Of a DNA stretch of 59,565 nucleotides, positions 16,038 through 23,156 are shown piece by piece; within the stretch, counting starts at the first letter, position 1; the number at the start of each line of letters is the position of its first letter. Made by a program: the position numbers and the translations under genes. Below the pieces are notes generated by a model that was given only the letters and a program-made list of their open reading frames with translations, did not search any database and was not told where the DNA came from. The stretch comes from a virus. Where the stretch lies: positions 1 to 59,565 of IMG/VR virus record IMGVR_UViG_3300041411_000035. One strand, written 5' to 3'.

Positions 16038-16065
16038 TTGACACGAAACATAAACACTGTAGAAT
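16038..16065 (+). promoter_or_regulatory. Sigma70-type promoter
   Basis: TTGACA - 16 bp - TAGAAT, then AGCCCACACAAACC. One of the few without a bracketing repeat. Confidence 0.75.
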
Positions 16066-16098
16066 AGCCCACACAAACCAATTAGGAGATTTAAAAGA

Positions 16099-16665
16099 AT
16101 GACCGTGACCACCAAAGCTCAGCTCATCACCAACTTCAAAGCAGCAGAAAAGCGTGCTAAAATTTCATCCTGCGGTATCGCCTTCTTAGTTGAAGACCGT
16201 ATGGTTTTGAACGCACAACGTCAAAAACTGAACCTGACCACCTATCAAGCCGCAAGACTTGTTAGTGGTGATGATCAGGCGCTGACTGCAAAGAATGAGC
16301 AACGCTTCCGTGTATGGGATCAGCAAGTGAGTGTTGGTGTTATCCGTATGCAGCCCGCACCTACTGGCGAGCATGTCGGCAAAGTACACATCACAAAACA
16401 GTTTGATGATGTTACCTTCGATGGCCGTATTAAGTCTCTGTCTGACGTTCAGCCAGCCTTTAACCGTGCTGCACGTCAACTGATCAAGGTGGGTGTAACC
16501 AATCCACATGAAGCGTTCAAGTATATGTCCACTGCTTTTGAAGTTGTGAAAGTCGAGCAGAAGATTGACCTGAAAGCAGAACGAATCGTCAAAGAACTGC
16601 AAATGGGTGATCTGACCAAGGATCAAGTGCTGGCTACGCTGGATCGTGTTAAACAAAGCTTCTAA
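16099..16665 (+). CDS. Hypothetical protein (188 aa)
   Basis: Single gene between two promoters. Basic, mixed alpha/beta; the C-terminal 60 residues are helical. A run of Lys/Arg and VKVEQKIDLKAERIVKELQ suggests nucleic-acid contact, but there is no recognised family. TTAGGAG precedes the ATG. Confidence 0.65.
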   Translation: MTVTTKAQLITNFKAAEKRAKISSCGIAFLVEDRMVLNAQRQKLNLTTYQAARLVSGDDQALTAKNEQRFRVWDQQVSVGVIRMQPAPTGEHVGKVHITKQFDDVTFDGRIKSLSDVQPAFNRAARQLIKVGVTNPHEAFKYMSTAFEVVKVEQKIDLKAERIVKELQMGDLTKDQVLATLDRVKQSF

Positions 16666-16672
16666 ATACTGC

Positions 16673-16701
16673 TTGACACTGAGGGTGAAAGCCCTCAGAA
16701 T
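16673..16701 (+). promoter_or_regulatory. Promoter with a palindromic spacer
   Basis: TTGACA - 17 bp - CAGAAT. CTGAGGG (16679-16685) and CCCTCAG (16692-16698) pair over 7 bp, filling the spacer and the first half of the -10. Confidence 0.7.
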
Positions 16702-16730
16702 GCCCACACACTAATAATGGAGCTACAACG

Positions 16731-17120
16731 ATGCGTTTCAACATGACCAAAACTGAATTCGACCTGTACTGTGCCAAGCACCTGACTTGGAAAGCAGAGA
16801 ACGCCAAGAAGCGTGGTATTGAATTCGACCTGTCATTCCAGTCGATGAAGAATTTGATGAGTGCTGAGCGTTGCTACTACACTGGCATCATCCTCACCAA
16901 GAGCACTGGCAAAGAAGCCAATGGCGAGCTTCGCCTGTCGGATGCCACCATTGACCGTATCGACGGCACTAAGGGTTATGTCAAAGGTAACGTTGTAGCC
17001 TGCTGCCATGCTGCAAACCAGATGAAGAATCAGTTTGAATCGATGGGTGTTGTGGGTTTGAAAGCTGGTCGTAACATTTTCGACAAGGCAATCAAACGTA
17101 TTGAAGGAGCCAAGAAATGA
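16731..17120 (+). CDS. HNH-family endonuclease-like protein
   Basis: 129 residues. CYYTGI followed by ATIDRIDGTKGYVKGNVVACC and AANQMK matches the degenerate HNH block common in small phage nucleases (IDRIDxxxGYxxxNV, then CxxxN). The general-base His is not obvious, so it may be inactive or divergent. GGAGC precedes the ATG. Overlaps the next start. Confidence 0.7.
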   Translation: MRFNMTKTEFDLYCAKHLTWKAENAKKRGIEFDLSFQSMKNLMSAERCYYTGIILTKSTGKEANGELRLSDATIDRIDGTKGYVKGNVVACCHAANQMKNQFESMGVVGLKAGRNIFDKAIKRIEGAKK

Positions 17121-17332
17121 GTAACTGCCCCGGCTGCAACAAGCCAATGATCGATGGCCAGTGGTTCAACGGCCTGCTCCAGTGTCACTGGGATTGCCAA
17201 GATGTTGTTCGTAAGAACATGGGTGATCGTAACGCTGATGATCTGGTACAGCTTCGAATTAACGAGCGCCTTCGTCAAGAGGGCTTATACCCCGGCCACC
17301 GACTGTGGCAAGTATGTGGAGGTAGTGTATGA
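17117..17332 (+). CDS. Small zinc-binding protein (71 aa)
   Basis: CPGC near the start and CHWDC about 15 residues later form a likely zinc site, followed by a helical basic region. Coupled to the genes on both sides. Function unknown. Confidence 0.6.
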   Translation: MSNCPGCNKPMIDGQWFNGLLQCHWDCQDVVRKNMGDRNADDLVQLRINERLRQEGLYPGHRLWQVCGGSV

Positions 17333-17565
17333 TGTGGGTGTATTACGTTGTAGGTTGGTTGTTGGTAGGGTTTGTGGCAGTAGCTAGCGGTGTATACTAT
17401 GGTTATAAGGACGGTGATGATTTTACTCTGGGTGATCTGGGCATGGTGTTTATCATCACTCTCACTGGTCCAATCTTCGCCATCTGGCTCTTGAAAGAAG
17501 TAGCTGTAGACAAGTCCTCGACAGTGTTGATCAAAGGGCGTAGAGCAAATGACGCTGAACGCTGA
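17329..17565 (+). CDS. Small membrane protein (78 aa)
   Basis: Two membrane segments (WVYYVVGWLLVGFVAVASGVYY and LGMVFIITLTGPIFAIWLL) around a KDGDD loop; basic cytoplasmic tail. Starts ATGATG inside the previous stop. Function unknown. Confidence 0.6.
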   Translation: MMWVYYVVGWLLVGFVAVASGVYYGYKDGDDFTLGDLGMVFIITLTGPIFAIWLLKEVAVDKSSTVLIKGRRANDAER

Positions 17566-17764
17566 GCAAAAGGTGAAACACGTTGAAGACTTCGTGGCAA
17601 TGGTGAGTGAGGCCAAGACTTATGAGTCTGCCCTTAGCCACTGCACATACACGAAGGGTATGGTGGGTGCATGGCACCTTGATGGCACAATCCCAACAAG
17701 TTTCTACCAGCAAGTGTGGGAAGATTTGGATACTATTATGACTAACAAAAGGAAACTATTTTGA
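17549..17764 (+). CDS. Hypothetical protein (71 aa)
   Basis: ATG 17549 lies inside the preceding gene, which is typical here. Helical, no motif. Followed 5 bases later by a basic mini-protein gene. Confidence 0.55.
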   Translation: MTLNAEQKVKHVEDFVAMVSEAKTYESALSHCTYTKGMVGAWHLDGTIPTSFYQQVWEDLDTIMTNKRKLF

Positions 17765-17769
17765 GAAAG

Positions 17770-17904
17770 ATGAGTGCAGAAGAGTTTGGCAAGAACTGGG
17801 AATACGAGAAAGCTAAGCGTGAACAACGCAAGACTGATCGTAACTCACGTGACCAACGCAAGGGTCGTAAGGGCCAGTGGGAAGCCAAACCAGCCGACGA
17901 ATAG
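17770..17904 (+). CDS. Small basic protein (44 aa)
   Basis: MSAEEFGKNWEYEKAKREQ is followed by a very basic stretch (RKTDRNSRDQRKGRKGQW). Resembles in style the mini-proteins at 20193 and 57155: short, Lys/Arg-rich, probably binding nucleic acid. The start is weakly supported because the preceding stop is close (GAGAAAG upstream). Confidence 0.5.
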   Translation: MSAEEFGKNWEYEKAKREQRKTDRNSRDQRKGRKGQWEAKPADE

Positions 17905-17907
17905 GGC

Positions 17908-17936
17908 TAGACACAAGTGCGTAAAGGTGTTATAAT
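17908..17936 (+). promoter_or_regulatory. Promoter with bracketing repeat and structured leader
   Basis: TAGACA - 17 bp - TATAAT. AAGGT/ACCTT brackets the -10 with a 9-base loop. The leader then folds: TGAGGC (17942-17947) with GCCTCA (17971-17976), enclosing GTATC-TTC-GATAC. Confidence 0.7.
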
Positions 17937-17994
17937 TACCTTGAGGCAAGGAGCGTATCTTCGATACACAGCCTCACATTATAAGGAGCCTAGT

Positions 17995-18186
17995 ATGGCT
18001 GACACAACACCCGCTGCACTGGTGGCTTACTATGCGAAAGAACAGGTCAGAATTCTTAGAGTCAAGCTCACTGCATTCCGTGAATGCTTGAAGACAACAA
18101 CAATCCCAAAGCGTAGAATGTGGCTTGAGGCAAGAATCGAAGAACTAACAACTGCTCTGTTTGATCGCACTGGTATTCGCTATTAA
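17995..18186 (+). CDS. Hypothetical basic protein (63 aa)
   Basis: Helical (ALVAYYAKEQVRILRVKL) and basic. TAAGGAG precedes ATG 17995. Monocistronic: its own promoter before and a clean terminator after. Function unknown. Confidence 0.65.
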   Translation: MADTTPAALVAYYAKEQVRILRVKLTAFRECLKTTTIPKRRMWLEARIEELTTALFDRTGIRY

Positions 18187-18188
18187 TG

Positions 18189-18213
18189 AACCCGCTTCGG
18201 CGGGTTTCTTTTT
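18189..18213 (+). terminator. Intrinsic terminator
   Basis: AACCCGC-TTCG-GCGGGTT followed by TCTTTTT. Classic UUCG tetraloop terminator. Confidence 0.9.
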
Positions 18214-18236
18214 GAGTTGAATAAAGTGAAAAAGAG

Positions 18237-18264
18237 TTGACACGGCTCCCCATTCCTGTAAAAT
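18237..18264 (+). promoter_or_regulatory. Promoter with bracketing repeat
   Basis: TTGACA - 16 bp - TAAAAT. CCCATT (18249-18254) and AATGGG (18262-18267) pair with a 7-base loop, the right arm overlapping the -10. Confidence 0.75.
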
Positions 18265-18295
18265 GGGCACATCAAGACAAACAACGGAGAAACAA

Positions 18296-18472
18296 ATGAA
18301 AGAGCTAGGAATGTGGGTATTATTGATGTGGACTGATGGGCAGGGTCCAACAGCACACAGCCAAGAGTTCACCAGTCAGGCTAAGTGTGACTACGCAGTA
18401 AGCCAGATTATATCTCGGCAGTCTTCTACAAATGACTACCGCCGATTCCGCATGATTTGCACGGAGAAATAA
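18296..18472 (+). CDS. Hypothetical protein (58 aa)
   Basis: MKELGMWVLLMW start, possibly a short hydrophobic strand rather than a membrane segment, then a polar half ending RRFRMICTEK. ACGGAG precedes ATG 18296. Function unknown. Confidence 0.6.
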   Translation: MKELGMWVLLMWTDGQGPTAHSQEFTSQAKCDYAVSQIISRQSSTNDYRRFRMICTEK

Positions 18473-18473
18473 G

Positions 18474-18656
18474 ATGATCAACTACGAACAGAAAGAAGAA
18501 TACATTAAAGTTCGGTGGCACAAGAAAGAGCTTGGCCGTATTTACAACGAGAGCAATGCTTGGCATTATCGCCCCCGAGGGTGTGGTGGGAAGATTCGGA
18601 GTGAAGAGTTTGCTTCTCTGACTGCACTTAAACAACACATTGAAGGAGGTAAATAA
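18474..18656 (+). CDS. Hypothetical basic protein (60 aa)
   Basis: Basic and aromatic (HKKELGRIYNESNAWHYRPR). GGAG upstream; the stop overlaps the next ATG. Function unknown. Confidence 0.6.
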   Translation: MINYEQKEEYIKVRWHKKELGRIYNESNAWHYRPRGCGGKIRSEEFASLTALKQHIEGGK

Positions 18657-18868
18657 TGATAACACTGTTGCTTTTCAAGATTGCTGCGACTGCACTGGTT
18701 GTGTTTCTGGTCATGCTGATGGTTGATAGCTTCTATAATTACGAGGACAGGGCCAAGGGCCATTACAAACGTAAAGTTCCAACGTTTGTGCCTTACGTTG
18801 GTGGTGCTGCCTGCCTTGTGGCGGCAGCCAGTGCGATTGCCAGCATCCTCATGGCGGTCTGGTTATAA
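18656..18868 (+). CDS. Small membrane protein (70 aa)
   Basis: Two hydrophobic segments (LLLFKIAATALVVFLVMLMV and VPYVGGAACLVAAASAIASI) with a basic loop between. GAAGGAGG precedes the ATG. Last gene before a sparse region. Confidence 0.6.
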   Translation: MITLLLFKIAATALVVFLVMLMVDSFYNYEDRAKGHYKRKVPTFVPYVGGAACLVAAASAIASILMAVWL

Positions 18869-18872
18869 TACC

Positions 18873-18905
18873 AAAGCCCTTACTTTTGTAGGGGCTTACT
18901 TGTTT
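18873..18905 (+). terminator. Weak hairpin terminator
   Basis: AAGCCC and GGGCTT pair around an AT-rich loop; the following TACTTGTTTG is only moderately T-rich. Confidence 0.45.
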
Positions 18906-19011
18906 GTCTTACTTTTAGGGCGGCAGGGTATTCAGCTTACTTTTTCGCACCACGGATTTTCGCCAAAAGGTTTCAATATGGGAATTTCCCAAATAGATTT
19001 TCACAGAGCTG

Positions 19012-19040
19012 TAGACAGAACCCAAACAACCCTGTATCAT
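19012..19040 (+). promoter_or_regulatory. Promoter for the zinc-ribbon gene at 19070
   Basis: TAGACA - 17 bp - TATCAT, 30 bases before the ATG. Confidence 0.6.
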
Positions 19041-19069
19041 AGCCAAATCAACCAATATGGAGAACCATC

Positions 19070-19288
19070 ATGGCTTACAAACTACGCTGCGACTACTGCA
19101 AAAGCACCTTCACTGCCCACTCTCGCAGTGCTCAGTGCCCCAAGAATCACGGTCGCTACCAGTCCACAACCTTTATCGAAGACGTGCTTGAGACAGCAGT
19201 GGACGTGGCTACAGCCTACTTCATGGTGGACGTGGCCGCTGATATGATTGGTGGTGTGGGTGACATGATCGGCTCCATCTTCGACTGA
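19070..19288 (+). CDS. Zinc-ribbon protein with hydrophobic C-terminus (72 aa)
   Basis: RCDYCKSTF and QCPKNHGRY form a C-x2-C...C-x3-H knuckle. The C-terminal half is a hydrophobic, Gly-rich helix (VATAYFMVDVAADMIGGVG) that could insert in a membrane. Flanked on both sides by copies of GATTTTC. Monocistronic. Function unknown. Confidence 0.6.
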   Translation: MAYKLRCDYCKSTFTAHSRSAQCPKNHGRYQSTTFIEDVLETAVDVATAYFMVDVAADMIGGVGDMIGSIFD

Positions 19289-19747
19289 GAAAAATACCCA
19301 ACGGGATTTTCAGGGAACCAAACAGATTTTCACGGGGAACCAGATACCCAAAGCGTTTTTTACAGATCGGTACATTTTTCCGCGAGGGTGGGGATTCCGG
19401 GGGAGTGACGTGCTACTCGAAAATGGTGTAGCACGTCTGTAGCCCACTGGCTGAGAGGGAGAATCATTCTCATCAGGTATCGAGATAGGTTCTCATTTGA
19501 GAATGATGCCGAGAGTCATTCGCTTCCGCAGTTGGGATTCATTCGCATTACCAGAATGACAGGCACCCTCCCCACCTTGTACTCCAGTGTCTGGCCTTTC
19601 GGCTTTCGTTCCTGCTATGTGTAATTATAGACAACCCAACAACGAATGCAAGCCCTTGACAAAAATAAATTATCCTGTATCACGCGCTCGCCCGGTTCAT
19701 TTATCTAGCACGCCTCAAAAGATTTTAAGGTTTATCGCGTTTTGTTG
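19289..19747 (+). other. Non-coding, repeat- and hairpin-rich region
   Basis: No credible gene in about 460 bases. It holds the tandem GATTTTC repeats, a perfect 10-bp stem GACGTGCTAC/GTAGCACGTC (about 19406-19436), a cluster of GAATGA/TCATTC words (about 19460-19560) including GAGAATCATTCTC and TTCTCATTTGAGAA, and a promoter at 19656. Candidate replication origin or regulatory region; nothing proves which. Confidence 0.6.
19656..19683 (+). promoter_or_regulatory. Upstream promoter of a tandem pair
   Basis: TTGACA - 16 bp - TATCAC in an A-rich context; the -10 is weak. It lies 92 bases upstream of the promoter at 19748. Confidence 0.45.
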
Positions 19748-19775
19748 TTGACGTAATGCCAAACGGTGATAAGAT
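19748..19775 (+). promoter_or_regulatory. Promoter for the WYL_2-like gene
   Basis: TTGACG - 16 bp - TAAGAT, then GGCCCCACACAAACAAAC. GCCA/TGGC brackets the -10 (4 bp only). Confidence 0.7.
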
Positions 19776-19815
19776 GGCCCCACACAAACAAACAACCCCA
19801 ACTAGAGGAACTAAG

Positions 19816-20118
19816 ATGCAAGCTTTGAAGACTGTAAAGACTGATGTTGTTAGCAAGCAAATTGCCGCACTGATCCACGCCAACGGCTCTAAGTTTTTCG
19901 GTGTTACATTCATTAAGAAGGACGGCACCGAACGCACACTAAACGGTCATATCCGCAAGACTGGTAAAGGTGGCGTTAATACTACGGCTCACATTGAAAA
20001 GTATGTGACGATTGTTCTTAACAAGAAGGACGATAAAGGCCGGGAACAACTCCGCAATGTCAACATGGAAACTATCAAAGCGTTATCCATTGGTGGCCGT
20101 CGAATTAAATTCGATTAA
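19816..20118 (+). CDS. Sm-like SH3 beta-barrel phage protein (WYL_2 type)
   Basis: 100 residues. FFGVTFIKKDGTERTLNG followed later by a basic sheet and SIGGRRIKFD matches the phage family with Sm-like beta-barrel fold (WYL_2). The longer open frame from 19756 is rejected because the promoter lies inside it; AGAGGAAC precedes ATG 19816. A related protein is encoded at 22209. Role in the phage unknown, possibly RNA or protein binding. Confidence 0.6.
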   Translation: MQALKTVKTDVVSKQIAALIHANGSKFFGVTFIKKDGTERTLNGHIRKTGKGGVNTTAHIEKYVTIVLNKKDDKGREQLRNVNMETIKALSIGGRRIKFD

Positions 20119-20122
20119 ACGC

Positions 20123-20151
20123 TTTACATGGTAAGCCGTTAACCATAGAAT
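20123..20151 (+). promoter_or_regulatory. Promoter with bracketing repeat
   Basis: TTTACA - 17 bp - TAGAAT. GCCGTT (20135-20140) and AACGGC (20152-20157) pair perfectly around an 11-base loop ending with the -10. Confidence 0.75.
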
Positions 20152-20192
20152 AACGGCACACTAACTAAGAACGGTTTAAGGATAAGTAGTAA

Positions 20193-20336
20193 ATGGCACG
20201 TCCAGTCAAAGCATCTGATTTTGTAGCCTCCTACCAGTATGAACAAGCCAAGAAACAAGCCCGAAAGGGTGACATAGGCCGCCGTTCGGGCCGCCGGGGC
20301 ACCCAAGCTTGGGGCATTTGGGCTGATAAAGAATAG
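20193..20336 (+). CDS. Small basic protein (47 aa)
   Basis: MARPVKASDFVASYQYEQAK, then a basic Arg/Gly stretch (RKGDIGRRSGRRG) and an aromatic end. Similar in layout to the mini-protein at 17770. AAGGATAAGTAGTAA precedes the ATG. Likely nucleic-acid binding by composition. Confidence 0.55.
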   Translation: MARPVKASDFVASYQYEQAKKQARKGDIGRRSGRRGTQAWGIWADKE

Positions 20337-20339
20337 GGC

Positions 20340-20368
20340 TTGACAGCCTGTCAATCGTTGTCTACACT
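20340..20368 (+). promoter_or_regulatory. Promoter whose -35 is half of a palindrome
   Basis: TTGACA - 17 bp - TACACT. TTGACA-GCC-TGTCAA is a perfect 6-bp inverted repeat on the -35. Confidence 0.6.
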
Positions 20369-20388
20369 CGGTTTTAGGAGATTGCAAA

Positions 20389-20502
20389 GTGTTGTTTTAT
20401 GTATGGTTTGACTCGATTCATCATGCGGTACTGTGGGCGGACACTTGCGGTTATGCTGTCAAGGTTGGCAAAACTTCCGGCAAGTGGTACGTAGGGTTTT
20501 AA
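20389..20502 (+). CDS. Tiny protein with GTG start (37 aa)
   Basis: Reads LFYVWFDSIHHAVLWADT, then KVGKTSGKWYVGF. GTG 20389 has AGGAG 8 bases upstream and a promoter just before. The stop lies one base before the next ATG. Small and unverified. Confidence 0.45.
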   Translation: MLFYVWFDSIHHAVLWADTCGYAVKVGKTSGKWYVGF

Positions 20503-20503
20503 T

Positions 20504-20890
20504 ATGGCTGGCATACGACGGGCTCCACAACCCAAAGCACAGCCTAAACCCAGAGTCAAGGTGAAGCCACCACTCCACCAACGGATTCTAGGCAAAGGCG
20601 CTGTAGAGGTTGATACAATCGATGATCTGAGGATAGAGCTGGAACGCGCTCTAAGCCTTGATATGATCGAATATGACACCTATCTAGACTGCCATGAGGC
20701 GCTAGATATTCGTGAAGCTAGGGCTAAAACAGCCATGCTCAAGGCTACAGGCCGTTACGTCAAGCCAGACAAAACGGTTGAAATCAAGGCACGGACGGTG
20801 CAAGCCAAGCCGTGGCCTAAATGGAAAGTCAAGCTAGTCTATGTTGTTGTGGCCATAATTCTTTTTAAATTTCTTGGTATTAAGGGTTGA
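20504..20890 (+). CDS. Basic protein with C-terminal membrane anchor (128 aa)
   Basis: N-terminal Pro/Lys/Arg-rich segment (PQPKAQPKPRVKVKPP), a central helical region, and a C-terminal hydrophobic helix (VKLVYVVVAIILFKFLGI). Tail-anchored topology with a basic cytoplasmic part. Function unknown. Confidence 0.6.
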   Translation: MAGIRRAPQPKAQPKPRVKVKPPLHQRILGKGAVEVDTIDDLRIELERALSLDMIEYDTYLDCHEALDIREARAKTAMLKATGRYVKPDKTVEIKARTVQAKPWPKWKVKLVYVVVAIILFKFLGIKG

Positions 20891-20914
20891 CGCTACATAT
20901 CAACGCTGTACAAT
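20887..20914 (+). promoter_or_regulatory. Sigma70-type promoter
   Basis: TTGACG - 16 bp - TACAAT, overlapping the preceding stop. No clear bracketing repeat. Confidence 0.65.
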
Positions 20915-20960
20915 ACTCGACATTGAAAAGCACAAACCCCCTAAGTAGTAAGGAATTGCA

Positions 20961-21662
20961 GTGTTCTACGTTCTTAATCCAGTTTCCGGCAACACTAAAA
21001 CCGGTCCTATGCCTGTCTCCACTTCTAACTCTACCACTTGCCCCGATGCTTGCCCTATCAAGGCTAAAGGCTGTTATGCCAAGTATGGTCCTGTCGGTAT
21101 GCATTGGCGTAAACTGGATAATGGCGAAAGCAAGAACGCTGTAGAGTGGCCTCAGTTTATCCGTCAAGTTAAAGCCCTTTCGAACAACACACTTTGGCGT
21201 CACAATCAAGCCGGTGATTTAAACGGTGATGCTGTAATGATTGACGGGCCTAAGTTGCGTGATTTGATTGTCGCCAATGGTCGTAAACGTGGCTTTACAT
21301 ATACGCATTATGACGTGCTGTCTGATACATTCGAAAGCCGACAAAACGCTTTGTTAATTCAAGATGCAAACGTTAAAGGCTTCACAATTAATGTTAGTGG
21401 CAATGACGTTAATCATGCTGATAAGTTGAAAGCTTTAAATGTTGCTCCAGTTGTTGTAATTATGCCGCGTGATGCTGAGAAAGTTAGCACTACGCCAGCC
21501 GGTAACAAAGTTATAATTTGCCCCGCTGAAAACACTGATAAGGTTAATTGCCTTAAGTGTGGCCTTTGTCAAGATGCAAAACGAGATTACATTATTGGCT
21601 TTCGCGCTCATGGTACAGCCGCAAAGACTGTCGAATTGATTGCACGGGCTAATAGAACATGA
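20961..21662 (+). CDS. Conserved Cys-rich phage protein (DUF7227-like)
   Basis: 233 residues. TTCPDACPIKAKGCYA near the start and CLKCGLCQDAKRD near the end give two Cys clusters that could bind zinc or an iron-sulfur cluster; LWRHNQAGDLNGD and RGFTYTHYDVLSD are further conserved-looking blocks. I recognise this as a widespread phage/plasmid family (DUF7227, as I recall) of unknown function. AAGGAATTGCAG precedes the start. Confidence 0.65.
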   Translation: MFYVLNPVSGNTKTGPMPVSTSNSTTCPDACPIKAKGCYAKYGPVGMHWRKLDNGESKNAVEWPQFIRQVKALSNNTLWRHNQAGDLNGDAVMIDGPKLRDLIVANGRKRGFTYTHYDVLSDTFESRQNALLIQDANVKGFTINVSGNDVNHADKLKALNVAPVVVIMPRDAEKVSTTPAGNKVIICPAENTDKVNCLKCGLCQDAKRDYIIGFRAHGTAAKTVELIARANRT

Positions 21663-21994
21663 ATAAAACGGTTATGCATGCGCTTAACCGTTGCACCACT
21701 ACCGGCCTTGAAACACTGGTAAGGGATGCAACAACGCCAGACGGTAAGCATATCAAGCTGTTCAAGGATCATAAAGGCTGGCATAGAATCGTAGCCTTTA
21801 AGTCAGAAGCGCACAGCGTAGGCTGTAGCGGCGTGATAGTCCAACCGTGTGGCGAGATATACTATAAAGAAACTTGCCCCGATATGCGCTCTAACGGCCT
21901 TACAAGACAGTTACAGGCAATGCTAACAGTATGGGGAGTTAAATGGTTCCCGTCTCAATTTCAAACTAAAGGCGGGGCTGCCTGCTATAAATAA
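21659..21994 (+). CDS. Hypothetical protein (111 aa)
   Basis: Coupled to the preceding Cys-rich gene (ATGA). Several Cys and His residues (VGCSGVIVQPCG, KETCPDM). May act with its neighbour. No family recognised. Confidence 0.6.
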   Translation: MNKTVMHALNRCTTTGLETLVRDATTPDGKHIKLFKDHKGWHRIVAFKSEAHSVGCSGVIVQPCGEIYYKETCPDMRSNGLTRQLQAMLTVWGVKWFPSQFQTKGGAACYK

Positions 21995-22004
21995 GGGTAA
22001 TAAA

Positions 22005-22151
22005 GTGTTCTGGAAAGTATATAAAAAAGGAGTACACAATCCTATTGACAAGGTGTTCTACCCTGCTACAATGGACGCTCAAGGTGTGATGAACTGTATA
22101 GAGGATGATTATGATTTTCCTGTTACAATCACCCTTGACGAATGTGACTAA
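22005..22151 (+). CDS. Hypothetical protein with GTG start (48 aa)
   Basis: Starts (M)FWKVYKKGVHNPIDKVFY and ends VTITLDECD, a small alpha/beta module. AAGGG lies 8 bases before GTG 22005. Its end overlaps the promoter at 22135. Confidence 0.5.
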   Translation: MFWKVYKKGVHNPIDKVFYPATMDAQGVMNCIEDDYDFPVTITLDECD

Positions 22152-22163
22152 TTGACCTAGAAT
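22135..22163 (+). promoter_or_regulatory. Promoter with bracketing repeat
   Basis: TTGACG - 17 bp - TAGAAT. TGTGAC (22143-22148) and GTCACA (22170-22175) pair perfectly around a 21-base loop holding the -10. Confidence 0.7.
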
Positions 22164-22208
22164 CATCATGTCACAACCCAATTGTTAACCTACAGTGAGT
22201 ACAGGCAA

Positions 22209-22547
22209 ATGGCTACCATCATCATCAAAGGCGCCAGTATCGACAAAAAGCGGGAAATTCTGGACACCAATAAAGGCCAGATGTTTTCTGTGACATGGGT
22301 TAAAAAGGACGGCACTACCACAAGCCGAGTGTTAAAGCAATGGATGAATAAAGCTTTGGCCAGCGGTACGAATCAGGTTGTTCAAGCCAACCCAGCGGCA
22401 CACAACCCTGACAACTATACCGCCGCTGATCCAGACAAGATCGCAAAGGGTAATCCCTACCCTTGGGTAAACGTCACCCTGTCGAAAATGACTCGTGTGA
22501 AGGTAGGAGGTGACGAGTATATTTTTGAAGACGATAAAGAGGGTTAA
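22209..22547 (+). CDS. Sm-like SH3 barrel phage protein, paralogue of the 19816 gene
   Basis: 112 residues. MFSVTWVKKDGTTTSR echoes FFGVTFIKKDGTERT of the protein at 19816, and the end (VNVTLSKMTRVKVGGDEYIF) echoes that protein's last strands. A polar insert lies in between. ATG 22209 is used; there is little Shine-Dalgarno (CAGGCAA). Role unknown. Confidence 0.55.
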   Translation: MATIIIKGASIDKKREILDTNKGQMFSVTWVKKDGTTTSRVLKQWMNKALASGTNQVVQANPAAHNPDNYTAADPDKIAKGNPYPWVNVTLSKMTRVKVGGDEYIFEDDKEG

Positions 22548-22586
22548 CGTAGTCCTAGGAGGCGTTGATTTGATTGAAAAAATCTG

Positions 22587-22614
22587 TTGACGCCTTTCCT
22601 AGATGCTGTATCAT
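22587..22614 (+). promoter_or_regulatory. Promoter inside a bulged inverted repeat
   Basis: TTGACG - 16 bp - TATCAT. CTAGGAGGCGT (22555-22565) can pair with ACGCC..TCCTAG (22590-22602), 11 bp with a TT bulge, placing the -35 at the right arm. GATG/CATC also brackets the -10. Confidence 0.65.
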
Positions 22615-22681
22615 CCACGCACCGGGATGGAATAAGCCACAAAGGCAGCCACCGGCTAACATAGGAGTAAAAAAGGAAATC

Positions 22682-22975
22682 ATGGGAAGTCTGAATCGGG
22701 TATTGATTGCATTGGGGAATGTAAAGGCTTTCCGTAGTTATAACGTAACATCAGGGATGGTCGAAGTATCAGATGCCGAGTTTGTCAAGCATCTTGATAG
22801 CACCTATGGGGATGCAATTATCTGTAACGTGGGGTTCGCTCCCGGTGCGGTATTGCAGCAAGTGTCACCGCTTCTGTTTCAAAGCAACAAAGAAGAGTAC
22901 AAAGAAGAGCTGCAAATGTGCTTGCAGTCTCAGCTTTCGCAAGGTAATGACGTAGATATAGATTTTCACGCTTGA
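22682..22975 (+). CDS. Hypothetical protein (97 aa)
   Basis: Alpha/beta composition, acidic C-terminus. AAAAGGAAATC precedes ATG 22682; the longer frame from 22574 overlaps the promoter and is rejected. A strong terminator follows. Function unknown. Confidence 0.6.
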   Translation: MGSLNRVLIALGNVKAFRSYNVTSGMVEVSDAEFVKHLDSTYGDAIICNVGFAPGAVLQQVSPLLFQSNKEEYKEELQMCLQSQLSQGNDVDIDFHA

Positions 22976-22992
22976 CGTAACCCCTTGATGTT

Positions 22993-23016
22993 AAAGCCCC
23001 TTCGGGGGCTTTTTCT
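22993..23016 (+). terminator. Intrinsic terminator
   Basis: AAAGCCCC-TTCG-GGGGCTTT followed by TTCTTTTC. Confidence 0.9.
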
Positions 23017-23043
23017 TTTCTTGAAAATAAATTGAAAATTTCC

Positions 23044-23071
23044 TTGACATGGTGAACCAGCCTGCTAATCT
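23044..23071 (+). promoter_or_regulatory. Promoter for the DGQHR gene
   Basis: TTGACA - 16 bp - TAATCT. Transcription would begin about 35 bases before the parS-like palindrome, so a protein bound there could block it. Confidence 0.55.
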
Positions 23072-23112
23072 CCTAATCAAGCAAGGGGAATACACAACAC
23101 CCCAGCTTGAAA

Positions 23113-23132
23113 GATGTTCCACGTGGAACATC
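23113..23132. promoter_or_regulatory. parS-like 20-bp perfect palindrome
   Basis: GATGTTCCACGTGGAACATC is a perfect palindrome. Its core TGTTCCACGTGGAACA matches the bacterial parS consensus (TGTTTCACGTGAAACA) at 14 of 16 positions, and the CC/GG variant is the form I recall for Pseudomonas. It lies in the 5' leader of the DGQHR gene, 25 bases before its ATG. A second copy of the core is at 31046-31059. Confidence 0.75.
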
Positions 23133-23156
23133 GTAACCTCTAGGAGAAACATCATC

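Larger units (their letters stand above)
18953..19345 (+). repeat. Four copies of a GATTTTC repeat around one gene
   Basis: CGGATTTTCGCC (18953), AGATTTTCACAG (18995), GGGATTTTCAGGG (19303) and CAGATTTTCACGGGG (19324). The last two lie in a tandem repeat with GGGAACCA after each and ATACCCAA at both ends (19296 and 19344). They could be iterons or operator sites. Confidence 0.5.
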
